NCBI RefSeq assembly: GCF_014306135.1
Contig: NZ_JACRWD010000001.1
Coordinates: forward strand, 1,054,001-1,118,000
DNA length: 64,000 bases
Direction: 5' to 3'
Origin: Paraclostridium hominis
GTDB taxonomy: Bacteria; Bacillota; Clostridia; Peptostreptococcales; Peptostreptococcaceae
The notes below the pieces were generated by a model. It saw nothing but the letters and a program-made list of their open reading frames with translations, was not told the DNA's origin and ran no database searches. Shown here piece by piece: positions 62,657 through 64,000 of the stretch (the first letter of the stretch is position 1; every line of letters begins with the position of its first letter). The position numbers and the translations under genes were made by a program.

Positions 62657-62816
62657 AGATTAGATATCACCTTTTATTTATAAATTCATTTTAAAATATA
62701 TATTCACTAACTTATCCAACGTAAATTGCACAATAAAACAGATATTTTCCTCAACACAAAAACTGGGTAATTACTTATTATTTGTTAGGTGAGTATTAAA
62801 TATATTATATACTTTA

Positions 62817-63563
62817 CTAAAACCCACTATTTTCTTTAATTTGCTTTATTAAATTTTCTCTATTTTCTTCCAGTTGAATAACTCTATTTACATTAGCTCC
62901 TGATGGATGTGGAAATCCTTTAAGAATCTGTTTTTCACAAATAATTCCTTCTTCCGATAATTTATACAGTACCTCTTCAACAGCCCTGCCTAAGGGTATT
63001 ATTAATATATCTTTTAAATTTTCAATGTTGTTAACCTCTTTAATAAAATTATCATATACATATTTCATTAAAAACTCACTTTTTAATAATTTAGGTGTAT
63101 GTCCTGAATAATTCTGTTTTTTTACAAATACAGGGTAAGGTACCAATGATACAGTATGTAGTAAGTAATCTTTGTCTTCAAATAAGTCAGTACAACTATT
63201 TATACTTAACGCCTCATTAAGTTTTATATAATCTAACATACTAATTATATTTTTTCTTAAGCTTCCACTAAATCTACCAGCCACCTTACATTTATATTGA
63301 ATTTCTTCAATATTAGTTTCTAACTCTAGTTCTTTTCGAGCAGTGGAAATAGCTGTGCTCATTTGTTGAAATCCAGGTGTTATTCCAACAATAAATATCT
63401 TAGCTTTTGAGTTTAAATAATCATTATGTGGAGCATAATATATTTTTATATTCCCACTTTTTTCTATAAGTAAATCATCTATTAATAATTCATTTTTTTC
63501 ATATTTATCTTTTATAGGAAGCTGTTTTATAACTTCTTCATATTCATGTAATGTTTTTTTCAT
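62817..63563 (-). CDS. Uracil-DNA-glycosylase-fold protein
   Basis: A 248-residue soluble protein with the two marks of the UDG superfamily: motif A-like IFIVGITPGFQQM near residue 55 and motif B-like GFPHPSGANVNR near residue 220. The central part has ISMLDYIKLNEA and LVPYPVFVKK. The canonical catalytic Asp or Asn after the first motif is not evident, so activity on uracil is uncertain. Such UDG-like proteins occur in DNA repair and in mobile or defence contexts. No partner gene is visible. The ATG has only a weak AGGAG-like site. Confidence 0.75.
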   Translation of the reverse strand: MKKTLHEYEEVIKQLPIKDKYEKNELLIDDLLIEKSGNIKIYYAPHNDYLNSKAKIFIVGITPGFQQMSTAISTARKELELETNIEEIQYKCKVAGRFSGSLRKNIISMLDYIKLNEALSINSCTDLFEDKDYLLHTVSLVPYPVFVKKQNYSGHTPKLLKSEFLMKYVYDNFIKEVNNIENLKDILIIPLGRAVEEVLYKLSEEGIICEKQILKGFPHPSGANVNRVIQLEENRENLIKQIKENSGF

Positions 63564-63657
63564 ATGCTCCTCGCTATCTTAGTTTTTATTATTTATATAT
63601 ACACTTTTTATTACACTTATAACAACTGATTATATTACGCTCATAACTATATTTTTA

Positions 63658-64000
63658 TTATTTATCAGATAAATCCTTAATCAATAATTTGTTTATTCTT
63701 TTTCTATCACATTTTAATATAATAAACTCATAATTTTTATAAGTAAACTTGTCATTAACTTGTGGATATGACTCTAATTGAATATAAGCCCATCCTCCTA
63801 TAGTATCGATGTTTTCATCTTCAATGTTTATATATAAAAGTTCGGTTATATCTTCAATAAGTACCTTCCCATCTACAATATAACTGTTATCTTCAGTTCT
63901 AATAATTGCATCTTCTTCCTCATCAAACTCATCTTGAATTTCACCCACAATTTCTTCTAAAATATCTTCGATAGTTATTAATCCAGCAGTCCCTCCATAC
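63658..64000 (-). CDS. CNNM/CorC-type hemolysin-family protein, C-terminal part (runs off the window)
   Basis: The frame is open from the window end to a TAA at 63658-63660. It gives the end of a CBS pair domain (YGGTAGLITIEDILEEIVGEIQDEFDEEEDA) and a CorC_HlyC domain (about 80 residues, GGWAYIQLESYPQVNDKFTYKNYEFIILKCDRKRI). This is the tail of hemolysin-family CNNM transporters, usually about 430 residues with an N-terminal membrane block outside this window. They are linked to divalent-cation export. Confidence 0.88.
   Translation of the reverse strand, partial: YGGTAGLITIEDILEEIVGEIQDEFDEEEDAIIRTEDNSYIVDGKVLIEDITELLYINIEDENIDTIGGWAYIQLESYPQVNDKFTYKNYEFIILKCDRKRINKLLIKDLSDK

Larger units (their letters stand above)
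61918..62816. other. About 900-bp non-coding stretch with hairpins and a possible gene remnant
   Basis: No ORF with a ribosome binding site was seen. Hairpins lie at 62084-62106 (ACTACCATAA with TTATGGTAGC-like arm), 62229-62274 (AAAAGTTTAAATTA with complement) and 62621-62656 (AAAAGGAGCTT with AAGCTCCTTTT), the last two terminator-like. Minus-strand frames in 62275-62620 carry protein-like patches interrupted by stops, which may be a decayed gene. Confidence 0.55.

Noticed and set aside
1..64000. CRISPR array, insertion sequence, tRNA or rRNA genes
   Set aside because: No regularly spaced repeats, transposase, terminal inverted repeat pairs, tRNA cloverleaf or rRNA-like sequence was recognised on either strand.

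Overview
The window is a chromosomal stretch of a very low-GC, spore-forming anaerobic Firmicute. It carries an H-type small acid-soluble spore protein, SpoVS, a complete accBCDA cluster, AGGAGG-type ribosome binding sites throughout, frequent TTG/GTG starts, and a selenocysteine-encoding HesB-like gene. Together these point to class Clostridia, most likely Peptostreptococcaceae (the Clostridioides, Paraclostridium, Romboutsia, Terrisporobacter group). The genus is an inference. No rRNA, tRNA, CRISPR array or insertion sequence was recognised. Most intergenic gaps hold strong intrinsic terminators.

Layout. 1-3.8 kb: a gene tail, a small protein, a TPR/Sel1 repeat protein and galM, whose only usable start appears to be AUA. 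3.8-5.1 kb: mntP behind a yybP-ykoY manganese riboswitch, with two further structured RNA candidates upstream. 5.1-7.8 kb: a MotA/ExbB-like and MotB/OmpA-like pair resembling ZorAB, then a putative DNA-binding protein. 7.8-10.1 kb: a 28-residue membrane peptide, lexA and a XerC/D-like recombinase. 10.6-15 kb: sspH, spoVS and the acetyl-CoA carboxylase operon. 15-20.7 kb: small membrane proteins, trmB, the selenoprotein, a leucine-rich-repeat protein, a DUF1540 protein and a solitary integrase. 20.8-31.1 kb: an alpha/beta hydrolase, corA, an M29 aminopeptidase, then a minus-strand housekeeping run (ispH, plsC, cmk, aroH, a YhiN-type flavoprotein, a histidine phosphatase), a VanW protein and a glucosaminidase. 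31.2-39.3 kb: a DUF2284 protein, FUSC, AI-2E, HdeD and MscL membrane proteins and a Xaa-Pro aminopeptidase.

39.4-49.9 kb is a dense envelope-stress and peptide-resistance region. It has a BceAB-type ABC transporter whose permease carries a one-base frameshift, an OmpR/histidine-kinase pair, a divergent FtsX/MacB-type ABC transporter, a GntR/DUF1648 pair and a BceRS-type two-component system. 50-64 kb holds a glycosyltransferase with TPR-like tail, glutaminase, a YfcC carrier, a lipoprotein, an ECF S-component with a methyltransferase, an erythromycin-esterase-like protein, several small membrane proteins, DUF1905 and VOC proteins, a roughly 900-bp non-coding stretch, a uracil-glycosylase-fold protein and the end of a CBS/CorC protein.

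Five genes absent from simple long-ORF lists were found by reading the sequence: small proteins at 530-682, 7872-7958, 35824-36000 and 60824-60940, and the UGA-containing selenoprotein gene at 17173-17490. The most interesting items are that selenoprotein, the unassigned RNA structures before mntP and before the ZorAB-like motor, the motor itself, the AUA-start galM and the frameshifted BceB.
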